Shown: positions 1 through 9,900, counted from the stretch's first letter. The stretch: 64,000 nt of DNA from Bacteroidales bacterium (GCA_016707705.1 JADJHD010000003.1:124001-188000); one strand, 5' to 3'. The notes: generated from the letters alone by a model not told the origin. A program made the numbers and translations.

Positions 1-1
1 C

Positions 2-562
2 AGCAAAAAAGTTAAAAGCCAGAATTTAAAGCTACTCTTACTTTGGGGTTTCATTAACGGAATCAATATGTTCTTTGGATCCTACATTGTAGGGTTCGTA
101 ACCAGGACCGAATTCATCTATGTCTCTGAATGGATCTTTATGAGTTCGATGTTCGATGTGGAAGAGATCTTTTTTACAATCGTATCGATATCTATCTGTC
201 TTCTGATTGGCAGATTGGTTACTCCATTGTTTTTACTTTCTTCCGGGTCGATAAAACTTATTGAGACCAAGAATAGGCTATTCTATATACTGAGCCATGT
301 TTTCATTCCCTGGGGAATTGGGGTAGTGGTTTTCTTTTTGATGACCAGTCCCACCCATTATATTCCACTCTTTATGAAGACCATTACCCCTGTATTTATT
401 CTTATGCCGACTATTTTTATCTATAATTCGGCAAGGAATGAAGCCATTCAAACAACAGGCGTAATTCAGAAGAGCTATTTCCGCTGGAGTATTGTAATCA
501 TTCTGCTTGCCATCCTATTCTTCTACAGAATTCTTCTGAACTTCGGATTGCAATTGTTCTAG
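2..562 (+). CDS. Multi-pass membrane protein, 5' end outside the window
   Basis: The reading frame is open from the first full codon at base 2 to the stop at 562 with no in-frame stop, so the gene very probably starts upstream of the window and only its last ~186 residues are seen. The first in-frame ATG (68) falls inside a hydrophobic segment, which argues against it being the true start. About five membrane-spanning stretches are visible (beginning LLLLWGFING, then around IFFTIVSISICLLIG, LSHVFIPWGIGVV, FMKTITPVFILM, and YFRWSIVIILLAIL near the C-terminus). I do not recognise the family and cannot assign a function. It ends 54 bp before a hairpin at 616-653. Confidence 0.7.
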   Translation, partial: SKKVKSQNLKLLLLWGFINGINMFFGSYIVGFVTRTEFIYVSEWIFMSSMFDVEEIFFTIVSISICLLIGRLVTPLFLLSSGSIKLIETKNRLFYILSHVFIPWGIGVVVFFLMTSPTHYIPLFMKTITPVFILMPTIFIYNSARNEAIQTTGVIQKSYFRWSIVIILLAILFFYRILLNFGLQLF

Positions 563-608
563 ATACTACTTTAGAGCAGTTCGAAATAAAAACTTTATTC
601 ATTGCCTG

Positions 609-766
609 AAATGGAAAAGGCTCCCACCTGAATTAAAACAGGTAAGAGCCTTTCCTCAAGGAATAAATGGTCTTTTATTCCTCTGATTTATTCTGCAATG
701 ATTTCCTGGTTCCGTATGCCAATCCAAGGGCAATGATGATTCCAAGGCCACCATCGATAGGTGCTG
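609..766. repeat. Direct repeat copy 1 (158 bp, PID-CTERM tail plus terminator)
   Basis: This stretch is almost identical to 1282-1439 (offset 673 bp); I see about two mismatches. It contains the hairpin terminator and the last ~30 codons of the PID-CTERM gene found intact at 1348-1581. The identity stops abruptly at base 767. Confidence 0.9.
616..653. terminator. Compound hairpin, copy 1
   Basis: Outer arms AAAGGCTC (616-623) and GAGCCTTT (646-653) enclose inner arms ACCTG (626-630) and CAGGT (639-643). It lies 54 bp past the membrane-protein stop on the plus strand, and just past the decayed PID-CTERM tail on the minus strand. It could serve either direction. Confidence 0.55.
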
Positions 767-818
767 AACCTCCCGGGACTGGTCCTGACTTCTTCCGATT
801 AATACACTTGCAATTTCT
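675..818 (-). pseudogene. Decayed C-terminal fragment of a PID-CTERM protein
   Basis: On the minus strand the frame from 818 to 675 encodes a linker followed by the same C-terminal PIDGGLGI hydrophobic segment, basic residues and terminal NKSEE as the intact gene at 1348-1581. An in-frame TGA at 819-821 ends the frame upstream, and there is no start codon or signal peptide, so this looks like a truncated duplicate. The part upstream of the 158-bp identity (residues resembling RKKSGPVPGGSA before PIDGG) differs from the intact gene. This suggests it is either the tail of a diverged paralogue or a recombination product. Confidence 0.65.
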
Positions 819-853
819 TCACAATTGGAAACAGATTGCTATGAATGCAAAAA

Positions 854-1124
854 CAACCTTATTCTTTAACTAACCTTAGTAGCAAATGGTTATTTCTGGA
901 TCAAAACCTTATTCCCTTATTTCTGGCTTCTAGGTTTTCTGATATTCCAAAAGAAGTTCGTTGAATTCTTCTTCAGAGGTTTTTGTTCAAGGTAATAAGG
1001 TTAGGTAACTATTGGATTTCTCCCTGTCACTAAGGTTGTGAATGTATGATAAGGTTTGAATAAGGTCAGGCAAATTTTGGATTTCCCGCTGTCACTAAGG
1101 TTGTGAATGTAGGATAAGGTTTGA
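854..1124. repeat. Dispersed palindromic repeat element, copy A
   Basis: Bases 854-918 match the reverse complement of the right end of the element at 40724-40896 nearly base for base (shared core CTAACCTTAGTAGCAAATGG). Bases 976-1060 resemble the left part of that element in the same inverted orientation. The block is built of CCTTATT/AATAAGG and CTTAGT/ACTAAGG words in both orientations. An internal unit starting GGATTTC repeats with a 65-bp period (1014 and 1079), so the right half is duplicated here. No transposase is present, so it looks like a non-autonomous or structural intergenic repeat. Confidence 0.75.
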
Positions 1125-1281
1125 TTTACTTCTCAAATTAGAAACAGGGTTTAAAAATAGCTATAAGTGCGGCAAAACTAAAAAACACCTGTTTTATCTC
1201 ATTAATGATCAGAATATTAAAAGTCGTTCAGGCTAAAATTCACGCACTGTCAGGAGTCAGGAGACCGTATTCATTAATCTT
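1125..1281. other. AT-rich spacer between repeat A and the second direct repeat
   Basis: No gene, recognisable RNA or strong hairpin is seen here. The stretch links repeat element A to direct-repeat copy 2. Confidence 0.5.
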
Positions 1282-1439
1282 AAATGGGAAAGGCTCCCAC
1301 CTGAATTAAAACAGGTAAGAGCCTTTCCTCAAAGAATAAATGGTCTTTTATTCCTCTGATTTATTCTGCAATGATTTCCTGGTTCCGTATGCCAATCCAA
1401 GGGCAATGATGATTCCAAGGCCACCATCGATAGGTGCTG
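1282..1439. repeat. Direct repeat copy 2 (158 bp)
   Basis: Near-identical to 609-766. Here the repeat overlaps the 3' end of the intact PID-CTERM gene and its terminator. The two copies flank the fragment, the palindromic repeat A and the spacer, so recombination between them would delete 673 bp. Confidence 0.9.
1289..1326 (-). terminator. Terminator of the PID-CTERM gene
   Basis: Same compound hairpin as at 616-653 (arms AAAGGCTC and GAGCCTTT with inner ACCTG/CAGGT). It begins 22 bp beyond the stop codon of the minus-strand gene at 1348-1581. Confidence 0.65.
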
Positions 1440-1581
1440 TACCACCAGGATTCTGGTTTCCATGAGTTCCATGTCCTGTTGTAGGAGGATGTGGAGGTTC
1501 CTGAGCCATTAGTGACTTGCTGCCAACTGACAGGCTTAAAAGGATTGCGAATGACAGGATGATATATAGATTGCGTTTCAT
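1348..1581 (-). CDS. Small secreted PID-CTERM protein
   Basis: A 77-residue protein with an N-terminal signal peptide (MKRNLYIILS followed by a hydrophobic core and a likely cut after MAQ), a short Pro/Gly/His-rich spacer, then APIDGG followed by a hydrophobic stretch and a basic tail (GTRKSLQNK). That tripartite end (PID motif, membrane segment, Arg/Lys cluster) is the signature of the Bacteroidota PID-CTERM sorting tail, a PEP-CTERM-like arrangement. What processes the tail is not established to my knowledge. The body is too short for an enzyme; a surface or matrix role is possible but is inference. Its last 30 codons and its terminator are duplicated at 609-766. Start chosen at the ATG preceding the signal peptide. 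Confidence 0.8.
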   Translation of the reverse strand: MKRNLYIILSFAILLSLSVGSKSLMAQEPPHPPTTGHGTHGNQNPGGTAPIDGGLGIIIALGLAYGTRKSLQNKSEE

Positions 1582-1618
1582 AATCGGTGTTTTTTATAGG
1601 GTTGACTGATTTCCAATA

Positions 1619-4570
1619 TTACTTGACAGCTACTTTCTGAACGAAATTGCCTTCGGTAGTTGCGATGTTAACAACATAAATGCCTGTTTGTCCGTGAACA
1701 TTAAGCATGCATGAAGTTGCCTGGTTCATATTGGTTTTGGCAATCAAGCGGCCTGCCATATCGGTAAGGGTAACCAAACCATTGAGGTTTTTATCGGAAG
1801 TAATGCGGATTTGTCCTTCAACTGAGTATGCATTGATACCTGCAAGGGCTGGATTAGCAACGGAGGTTGCATCCTTGAAATGCAGACGGAAACGGCTTGG
1901 GTCTTCACCCGGAGCTGCTGTAAAGGAATATACCGGATTGTCGTTAAGTTTCTGTGAAACACCTGTTTTGGTATCTTCCAGAGTAACATACACTGATGAT
2001 GAAAGTGTATTGTCGGTAAGACTGATTTCATAGTTGCTAGCAGCACCAGCTTCAACAGCAAGGGTAACATAATCTTCCATTGAAGTTGAAGGCAGTGAGT
2101 TAACGGAAAGCTTGGTGTTGCCTGCAAGTGAATAGAATGTAGGAACTGATGCGCCACCACTGAGTTTATAGGCATCCATCTGACTGTCGAAAGCAGTAGT
2201 TGCATTTTCAGCGAAGCGAATGATAGTTTCATCAGCTTTATTGTTGCCGCTAACCATCAGTCGAACAACGTTCTGGATAGCATCGCTCTTATAGAAAGCA
2301 GTTCCTGCATGAACGCGATCCTGATTTTCAAGGGTAAGGCTTGGTGAAGTAGCATTTGCATGTACAAAGAATCCCTGTGTTGAAGGAACAATTCCGTCAG
2401 TAAGGGTTCCAACACCTGCTACATATGATTTGTAGGTAGCGCTTGCGTTATCATAAACATAAACAGCGTTGTCAAGATTGGTGGAAGTAACGTTATTCCA
2501 ATCAATTGCTGAAGGATAAGGGTTGCCAAGCAGGTTCCATCCGTTGCCCTGTGCAGGGGTATAGGTTAGAGCTGTAACAACATTGCCGGTATTCAGAACA
2601 CCGCTGAATGTTTTGGTCACATCTGCAGGATAAGCTACCAGGTAGCCTTTTCCAACTGTGAAGTTACTTTCGAATCCACTTGCAAAAGCTCCGCTGCCAT
2701 CAACACTGTTGATCCACTGGTTGGTAGTTTCATCCCATGAATAGAAGTCATCGGTAGTATTAGGCAGGTTAACGAAACCTGGTTGAATAGCCTGAGCTGC
2801 AACTGGTGATGAAAGGAAATGGAACATATCATCGCCAATAGCATTGTATTTGGTGAGGAAACGCTCAACAGATACATTGGTTGTCATACCAGAAATGGTA
2901 CCATTGTCGAGAAGGGAAGCATTATCCTTCAGGGTCAATGTACAGTATGCGAGGTCAATCTTTGCATTGGGAACTGATAACTGCTTTCCGGCCTCCAGAG
3001 TGATATTAAATAAGGTGGTGGTTGTTCCGTTACGCAATGCAGCTGATGAAGCACTTGTATAAGTAAGGGTCATATTCTGTCCAATGGACATATTGGTAGT
3101 TGCATTTGTAGTGGTGAATTTAGCAATCCTTGATGCTATAAAACTTCCACTTCCGCTGATCTGGCAAGAAGCACCTTCAATGTCAAAACCGATAACATCA
3201 GTAGCTCCTCCAATTGTTCCATTGTTTACGATATTTCCGTAAACATATAAGAAACAACTTCCTGAAGCAGCGTTGGCATAAAGTGTTGCACCATTTTCTA
3301 CAGTAAGGTTACTGGCTGAACCTGAATTAAAGCTGGGAGGAACAATCACAGTGTGACCAGACTGGATGGTAACATCTTTTGTTGTACTTGTTGGGAAATC
3401 ATAGGCTGGAATCCAACTTGAGCCGGTATAGCCTTCCCAGGTTGCTGCACTATTCCAATTGCCAGAAGAAACAGCGGAACGATAGGCTGTTACAACTGGT
3501 ACTACTGCAAAAGCAGAGCTTGTTCCCGCAGATAATAAATCACCGGATGTAGCTGATGCTGTTAAGCTAACACCTGTTTCAGCAGTGTTGTAAGTAACAC
3601 CAGAAATAGTAACAGAATTGCTTCCGGCATTGATAGTACCGGTAAGAGTACCACCCAAACTACCTGTTCCAGTTGCAAGGTTGAGGTTAATAGAAGTATT
3701 TGCTGTCACGTTGGCAGGAGAATTTGCACCATCCTGTGCCTGAACAGTAACGCTAAAAGGGGTATTGGTTAAAGGGGAGGCTCCACCATTTACTGAGGTA
3801 ATCGCTAATTTGGTGGGTGTTGATGCTCCTGCTCCAACAATGTCGGACCAAACAGTTGCCACACGTACGCCATCTACTTTAAGAGCAGCTGCGTTTGATG
3901 ATGATCCTTGGCGAAGAGCTACTGTACCAATGTTGGCAAGGTCAGCTGGAGTATCAGTACTTGAAATCCAACCAGTTCCAGGCTCTGCTGAATTTAGGGA
4001 TGGATTGATGTAAATTGCTGCAAGATCATTGGTTGCACCAGCTACAATAGTATATTTTAGGACTAAAAGGTATGTTGTGTTAAGGGAGTAAGTAAAACCG
4101 GAAAAAACAGCGGTTCCTATAGCTCCAGCTCTGGAAATTCCAAATGCTAAATTATTGCTTCCATCTCTTTTGACAAATACTCTTCCATGATAGGTTGAAC
4201 CAATTGTACTTGCTCCAAGATGAAAAAAGTAATCGCCAGTAAGTGTAGCTGATGTTACATTAATCAAACAGGATGCATAAACAACACCCGATGTCTGAGA
4301 AGTAAATGTGTGATTCACGTCTTCACCAGATATAGCCAGGGCTGCTTCATTCCCAATGCCGGAAGAAAGGTATCCAGGATAGGCAATTGAAGATGCAGAT
4401 ACATTAACCGTTGGTGTTGCTGCTGTACCAGTAACCGCCCAACCATTTGAAACGAGCGTTGTTCCAGGTATATAGCTGAAGTTATCAACAAACAACTGGC
4501 TCCACCCGATAGAAGGCTGACAAAAGAAAAAGACTGCCAACAATGTGGCAACAAGAGTAAATTTTTTCAT
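1619..4570 (-). CDS. Large T9SS-exported adhesin-like protein
   Basis: A secreted protein of about 983 residues. I prefer the ATG at 4570, giving MKKFTLVATL and a typical signal peptide ending near GWSQ, over the start at 4600. The N-terminal ~230 residues look like a jelly-roll/concanavalin-like fold. An Ig-like filamin-type repeat follows (TKLAITSVNGG to AFAV, roughly 255-360), then beta-solenoid-like surface sequence. Next is a module containing GWNLLGNPYPSAIDWN that recurs in the protein at 59608-63612. The end is a T9SS type-A sorting domain (GLVTLTDMAGRLIAKT, terminal FVQKVAVK). It should be moved across the outer membrane by T9SS and anchored or released. The ligand is unknown. No catalytic motif was recognised. 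Confidence 0.8.
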   Translation of the reverse strand: MKKFTLVATLLAVFFFCQPSIGWSQLFVDNFSYIPGTTLVSNGWAVTGTAATPTVNVSASSIAYPGYLSSGIGNEAALAISGEDVNHTFTSQTSGVVYASCLINVTSATLTGDYFFHLGASTIGSTYHGRVFVKRDGSNNLAFGISRAGAIGTAVFSGFTYSLNTTYLLVLKYTIVAGATNDLAAIYINPSLNSAEPGTGWISSTDTPADLANIGTVALRQGSSSNAAALKVDGVRVATVWSDIVGAGASTPTKLAITSVNGGASPLTNTPFSVTVQAQDGANSPANVTANTSINLNLATGTGSLGGTLTGTINAGSNSVTISGVTYNTAETGVSLTASATSGDLLSAGTSSAFAVVPVVTAYRSAVSSGNWNSAATWEGYTGSSWIPAYDFPTSTTKDVTIQSGHTVIVPPSFNSGSASNLTVENGATLYANAASGSCFLYVYGNIVNNGTIGGATDVIGFDIEGASCQISGSGSFIASRIAKFTTTNATTNMSIGQNMTLTYTSASSAALRNGTTTTLFNITLEAGKQLSVPNAKIDLAYCTLTLKDNASLLDNGTISGMTTNVSVERFLTKYNAIGDDMFHFLSSPVAAQAIQPGFVNLPNTTDDFYSWDETTNQWINSVDGSGAFASGFESNFTVGKGYLVAYPADVTKTFSGVLNTGNVVTALTYTPAQGNGWNLLGNPYPSAIDWNNVTSTNLDNAVYVYDNASATYKSYVAGVGTLTDGIVPSTQGFFVHANATSPSLTLENQDRVHAGTAFYKSDAIQNVVRLMVSGNNKADETIIRFAENATTAFDSQMDAYKLSGGASVPTFYSLAGNTKLSVNSLPSTSMEDYVTLAVEAGAASNYEISLTDNTLSSSVYVTLEDTKTGVSQKLNDNPVYSFTAAPGEDPSRFRLHFKDATSVANPALAGINAYSVEGQIRITSDKNLNGLVTLTDMAGRLIAKTNMNQATSCMLNVHGQTGIYVVNIATTEGNFVQKVAVK

Positions 4571-4638
4571 GTGAATTGGGTATTTTGGGTTTTTGGTCAT
4601 TGAGTTTTCAAGTAGTCCAAGCCGGAAAATCCGGGAAA

Positions 4639-4646
4639 CAAATATA
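4639..4646 (-). promoter_or_regulatory. Candidate -7 box for the adhesin-like gene
   Basis: Reads TATATTTG on the minus strand, a full match to the Bacteroidota TAnnTTTG box, about 70 bp upstream of the start at 4570. No TTG is visible at the ideal distance for the -33 element, so support rests on the -7 box only. Confidence 0.4.
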
Positions 4647-4886
4647 CAAAAGGAAGTGGCAGGTTAGCACATTCCCATAGCAGGAAAACAGACATTTAGC
4701 ATAAAATTAATACGGAGTGCATGGACATAATATTGACCGGTATTTGACTGTTTTCGGGCACTTTGTTAAATAAATATCAAAAACCTTGCAAGCGACAGAT
4801 AAACAGATACATACAGGGTAATAGTTGATAAAATGGTTTAAGTCCTGTGAATCTTAGCCGGTACCTTTGGAAAGCAATGGGAATAA

Positions 4887-4924
4887 AAAAAGTTGTCCGA
4901 CTTCAGGAAGTCGGACAACTTTCA
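4887..4924 (-). terminator. Strong terminator downstream of the endonuclease gene
   Basis: Perfect arms AGTTGTCCGACTTC (4891-4904) and GAAGTCGGACAACT (4907-4920), with T-rich sequence on both sides. It lies ~110 bp past the minus-strand stop at 5034. The rest of the 4601-5033 gap shows no gene. Confidence 0.8.
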
Positions 4925-5033
4925 ACTTTTTTAGCGTATTTCAGGGGTAAAAATGTCAGTTTGCTTTTAAGGTATATTTATTCAGGATGTTCATCTCCCA
5001 ACAATCCCATCAGGCACTATAAACAGAACAACA

Positions 5034-6188
5034 TTATGGCTGAGTACTCAACTGAATTTGTGGAACACCATCAGTTTTGTAGTTAATACTGCTTCCTGAT
5101 CCTGAATAGGCATAAACCTTAAAATAATAGGTTGTATTTGCAATCAAATTGGTAAACCAGGCACCCTGCAATGAATAGCCCACATTTTTCTCTGTAGCGG
5201 TATTGGTTACAGGAATACCATCAAGAGGATCGGCAATATCTCCAAAACCGGTGTTGCTTACTTTAACCAGGTAACCATCGGGAAGGACGCTTCCTGTTGC
5301 ATCTGTCCATTGAACATAAAGGTTATGTGCAGAAAAGCCTAAAGGGAAATTGGTTGGTTCGGGGAGGGTACCTGTACTGCTGCCCCATATGGCATTTGCA
5401 TATTCGGGATGATCAATAAATGGATTCCTGTTATGTTGAACAGCATAAACAGCCTCATTTCTATCAATTTCCTTCTGTGAAACCGGGTCGGCAGCAGCCC
5501 ACTGCATCATCATGGTTTGTGCCCAGGGCAGCAACTGACTTCCTGCAGCCATAGGACTTCCCGGCCATGATGCATCTTCGGTATAGTATCTTACTTCCAT
5601 ATAAAAGTAAGCTCTTGCAAAGTCACCCTTATATTCATCCCGGGGTTCGAAAACAGTTCCGCCATATCCGGTGGTAACACAGGAGCCCAATTTGCTTCCA
5701 TTCATAGATGTCCAGCTGGCGGTACCAACCTCTCCATAAGGATAGTTGCTATGCCGGTTATTCACATATTGGTCAGTTGGGACAATGTGAAATACATCGG
5801 TATTCATCGGGGACATATCATTGAACCAGCTTTTGGGCCAGGAATGTTCCCTGCTGTAGCAAATACCTTCATTTGTTACAGCCTGAGTGCTGCATTGACC
5901 GCCACCTATCTGGTAAACATAGGGAGGATTACCGTTTGCTGTTCCATCAGGAATATCGGAGTACATATCCCAGACAGTTCCATTGGGTTTCACATCAGTA
6001 GTATAGAAGGCATTCCATACACCAGGGGTATAAGATAAAACAGTATGATTCTTAATGATGTTGTGCAGTGCTGCCTGCAAATTCGTTCCTGTTAGTCCTG
6101 TAGCCGCATTGTAATATCCCGCAGGAATCTGTGCACCTGCATTCAAAATGAAAATAAGAACTAGAAGAAGCAGGGAAATCTTTTTCAT
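5034..6188 (-). CDS. Secreted endonuclease I family nuclease with fibronectin-like tail
   Basis: A 384-residue protein with a signal peptide (MKKISLLLLV to GAQ) followed by the EndA/Vvn endonuclease I fold. The diagnostic motif REHSWPKSWF carries the catalytic His at about residue 115, followed by DVFHIVPTDQYVNNRHSNYP (residues ~131-150), which supplies the conserved His/Asn metal-binding residues. GDFARAYFYMEVRYY follows, as usual for the family. From ~residue 280 a fibronectin type III-like domain follows (LYVQWTDATG, TYYFKVYAY). The enzyme should cut DNA (and possibly RNA) non-specifically outside the cytoplasm, for nutrition or clearing extracellular DNA. Unlike many Bacteroidota relatives there is no T9SS sorting domain, so it is probably periplasmic or released another way. 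Confidence 0.9.
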   Translation of the reverse strand: MKKISLLLLVLIFILNAGAQIPAGYYNAATGLTGTNLQAALHNIIKNHTVLSYTPGVWNAFYTTDVKPNGTVWDMYSDIPDGTANGNPPYVYQIGGGQCSTQAVTNEGICYSREHSWPKSWFNDMSPMNTDVFHIVPTDQYVNNRHSNYPYGEVGTASWTSMNGSKLGSCVTTGYGGTVFEPRDEYKGDFARAYFYMEVRYYTEDASWPGSPMAAGSQLLPWAQTMMMQWAAADPVSQKEIDRNEAVYAVQHNRNPFIDHPEYANAIWGSSTGTLPEPTNFPLGFSAHNLYVQWTDATGSVLPDGYLVKVSNTGFGDIADPLDGIPVTNTATEKNVGYSLQGAWFTNLIANTTYYFKVYAYSGSGSSINYKTDGVPQIQLSTQP

Positions 6189-6243
6189 TAATTGCAGTAG
6201 TTATGAGTTAATGAGAATGAATTACAGAGGTTTTCCAGAATTG

Positions 6244-6251
6244 CAAATATA
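6244..6251 (-). promoter_or_regulatory. Candidate -7 box for the endonuclease gene
   Basis: TATATTTG on the minus strand, 56 bp upstream of the start at 6188. No clear -33 TTG at the usual spacing. Confidence 0.4.
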
Positions 6252-6500
6252 CTCCAATCTGATGAATGATTGGTGATTACCTCCCTATTGTACTTTTATT
6301 GGATTGATATAATTCAGCTGTTGGAAGCATCTTTAATTTTATCCTTACTTCCATTAAATGTAATACCAAAAAAATGAAAATGAAAACCGGTGACGATTCT
6401 GAAACAACCTGGTAATCTTTATTGGAATAGAATAAATCAATAGCTACCAATTGGATGGGTTGGCGATTTGATTAACTTTACTTTTCACAAATTTATAGTT

Positions 6501-6707
6501 ATGAAAAAGCTATTCGTTATTTTGGCCTGGATTAATGGTGTTGTTGGATTTATTCTGATGCTGCTGGGAATAATCGCTGTTCTGGCCGGGGATCGTTTCC
6601 TTGGACATTTCTGGTCAAATTATTTCTATCCGGCTTACAATTTTATTCTTATGGGAATATTCTTTTTCCTGGCCATTATGATACATAGCAAAGGAAGTAA
6701 GGAATAG
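6501..6707 (+). CDS. Small two-helix membrane protein
   Basis: 68 residues from the ATG at 6501 (MKKLFVILAW); an upstream in-frame start at 6468 adds a non-hydrophobic extension and is less likely. Two membrane helices are visible (LFVILAWINGVVGFILML and FILMGIFFFLAIMI), with a short basic tail KGSKE. I do not recognise the family. It stands alone on the plus strand, upstream of a terminator at 6893-6919, with minus-strand genes on both sides. Confidence 0.55.
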   Translation: MKKLFVILAWINGVVGFILMLLGIIAVLAGDRFLGHFWSNYFYPAYNFILMGIFFFLAIMIHSKGSKE

Positions 6708-6892
6708 CAACCGGCATTTATTATTCTTCCCTGCAACTGCTTAGCGGTATAATTCGCGTTTTATTAGTGTGTCATTATTCTATAGATTGGAAATCTTATG
6801 AGTAAGGATAATAATACTAATATATAATAAGGTATATGTTCCGACGAAAACTGTTCAATTCTAGATGGACTCTGATTGTCAAAAAATAAAAA

Positions 6893-6919
6893 AAGGCTGG
6901 TCATAATCGACCAGCCTTT
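6893..6919. terminator. Bidirectional-looking terminator
   Basis: Arms AAAAAGGCTGGTC and GACCAGCCTTTT around ATAATC. It lies 22 bp past the stop of the minus-strand gene at 6941 and also downstream of the small plus-strand gene. T-rich tails are present in both directions. Confidence 0.8.
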
Positions 6920-6940
6920 TCTATTTGAAGATTGAAGTAA

Positions 6941-9900
6941 TTATTTAACTACAACCTTACGAACAATCTGCTTATCGGTAGCATTCAGGATAACTGAATA
7001 AACACCCTTTGGCAGGTCGCTGAAGTTCATGTCAAGTTTCACATTTCCGTCGATTCTGAAGTCTTTCTTTTCGTAAACAATAACACCGAGGTTATTGGTA
7101 ATGCGAAGGTCATATACTTCATTCCTAACAGAGGTGATTGATACTGTAAACTGTCCGCTGGTTGGGTTAGGATAAACTTCCATTTTCTCAACATTGGAAT
7201 ATTCATTTACAGAGGTTACAACAACATTGATAGTGTTGGAAGCAGCAGATGAGCAGCCATCCAGTGTAACGATTGAATAATAGTCACCATGGTAAACAGC
7301 TTCGTAAGTCTGTGCGGTAGCACCGTCAATGATATCACCATTCCAGTACCACTGGTTTCCGGCAGGAGCACTGCTGGTAAGAATGTTGCCATTCTGGGTG
7401 ATAACAGGAGTTGCAGGGATTGGGAATACAGTTACGGTATAGGATGAAGAAGCTCCGTTACCGCATGCATTGGTACCTGATACGCTAACTACACCTGAAA
7501 CAGCATTTGAAGCGAAGTTCACTGTAATGCTATTGGTGTTTGCACCTGATGCGATTGTAGCACCGGTAGGCAGTGTCCATGTGTATGAAGTTGCATTGGT
7601 TATTGCACCAACTGAGTAGGTAACGCCATTGGTACCTGCACAGAGAACCGGGGTTCCTGTAATTGCACCAGCTGCTGCCGGAGCAGGATGAACGGTAACG
7701 TTAAATACTGTAGGAGCAGCAGCGGTACATCCTGAACCATTGGTATAGGAAACGCTTACCCAACGAGCACCAGCAGAATTCCAGAAAATAGAAACCTGAT
7801 TGCTTCCTGGAACCCATGTAATTGTTCCGCTGTTAGCTGACATATTCCAAACATAGTTGGTCATTCCAGGCTCAGTTGTGTATGTATAGTAATCTGAACT
7901 TTCACATACGTCATTGTCACCGGTAATGGTTGGAACTGGTGTTGGGTTAACTGTTACATTGAAAGCAGGTGATGAACCACCATTACCATAGGTATTGGTA
8001 CCGTAAACGGTGATAGGTCCTGAAACTGCAGTTGCTGAGAAGTTAACGGTGATGGAGTTGGTATTTGCACCAGATGCGATGGTAGCACCTGTTGGCAGAG
8101 TCCACTCATAACCAGTTGCATTTGGAATAGCTGCTACTGAGTAAGGAACTCCTGTAGCACCCTGGCAAACAACACTAACTCCTGTGATTGTTCCTGCTGG
8201 AGGAGGTACTGAAATAACGCTTACGTTGTAAACAGTGGCAGTAGCTGCTGTGCAACCACTTGCATTGTTGTAGTTAACGCTTACAGTCTGAGCACCAGCT
8301 GTGTTCCAAAGAACAGTAATAGCATTTGTTCCTGCACCAGCAGTAATAGCTCCACCAGCTGAAACAGTCCAAACATATGATGTCATGCCAGCTTCTGTGG
8401 TATAAACCTGTGATGAACCAACACCTGCAGGAGTAGTTCCTGAGATGGTTGGAACAGGAAGGGCATTAACGGTTACATTATATACAGTTGCTGCGGCTGC
8501 AGTACAGCTGCTTGCATTGGTATAGTTTACTGAAACGGTTTTAGCACCGGTTGTGCTCCATGTAACAGTGATTGCATCTGTACCGGCACCAGCGGTGATT
8601 GTACCACCAGCTGAAACTGTCCAAACATAAGCTGTCATTCCTGCCTGAGTAGTATAAACGCTGGTTGTTGATCCTGCGCAAACTGAAGCAGGGCCGGCGA
8701 TGGTTGGGGTAGGCAGAGCATTAACAGTTACATTGTATACTGTTGCAGATACGGCAGTACAACTGTTTGCATTTGTATAATTAACTGATACAGTCTGAGC
8801 GGCTGCAGTATTCCAGGTAACAGTAATAGCACTTGTTCCTGCACCAGCTGTGATAGTACCACCAGCTGAAACAGTCCAGGTATACCCAGTCATACCAGCT
8901 TGTGTGGAATAGACATTACCTGTGCTTGTTGCACAAACTGAAGCAGGACCAGTAATTGTAGGTGTAGGCAGAGCATTAACAGTTACGTTGTAAACTGTAG
9001 CAGTAGCAGCAGTACAACTGTTTGCATTGGTATAGTTAACAGAAACAGTCTGAGGACCAGCAGTGTTCCAGGTAACAGTTACAGTGCTGCTTGTTCCTGT
9101 GCCGCCAGCAGTGATAGTACCACCAGCTGAAACAGTCCAGGTATAGCCAGACATACCGGCTTCTGTGGTATAAACACTACCTGTAATTCCTGCGCATACT
9201 GCAGCAGGACCAGTAATTGTTGGAGTTGGAAGGGCATTAACAGCAACGTTGTAAACTGTTGCTGCTGCAGCGGTACAGTTGTTGGCATTGGTATAGTTAA
9301 CGGAAACTGTCTGAGCACCAGCGGTATTCCAGGTAACAGTAACAGTATTATCAGTACCGGTACCACCGGCGGTAATAGTACCACCTGCAGAAACATTCCA
9401 TACATAGCTGCTGAAACCAGCTTCAGTTGTATAAACATTTCCGGTTGTTGTTGCGCAGATTGATGCAGGTCCGGCCAGTGTTGGAGTAGGAAGTGCATTT
9501 ACAGTCAGGGTGGTTGTACCAGAAGTCGCAGGATTACCGGTAACGCAACCAAGACTGGAGGTCATGGTTACATAGACCTGATCACCGTTAACTGGAACAA
9601 ATGCATAGGTGTCAGAGTTTGTTCCAACTGCAACAGTGTTTTTGTACCACTGGTAAGTTGGGGTACCACCGTTTGTAGGAGTAGCTGTGAAGGTAACAGT
9701 TGTTCCGGCGCAAACTGGGTCAGCTGAAGCTACAGCACTTACGCTGACAGCAACAGGAGTGTTGACTGTCATGGTAACAGTGTTTGATGTTGCAGGATTG
9801 CCTGTTGCACAAACAAGGCTGGAGGTCATAACAACATAAACCTGATCACCTGTGGCTGGTACAAATGAGTAAGTATTCTGGTTCAAACCAACAGGTGAAC

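Noticed and set aside
667..873. Plus-strand open frame of 68 codons at 667-873
   Set aside because: It is antisense to the decayed PID-CTERM tail and repeat A; its residues do not look like a protein and the minus-strand reading explains the sequence.
4847..5086. Plus-strand 79-codon frame near 4847-5086
   Set aside because: It reads through the perfect terminator hairpin at 4891-4920 and into the antisense of the endonuclease gene.
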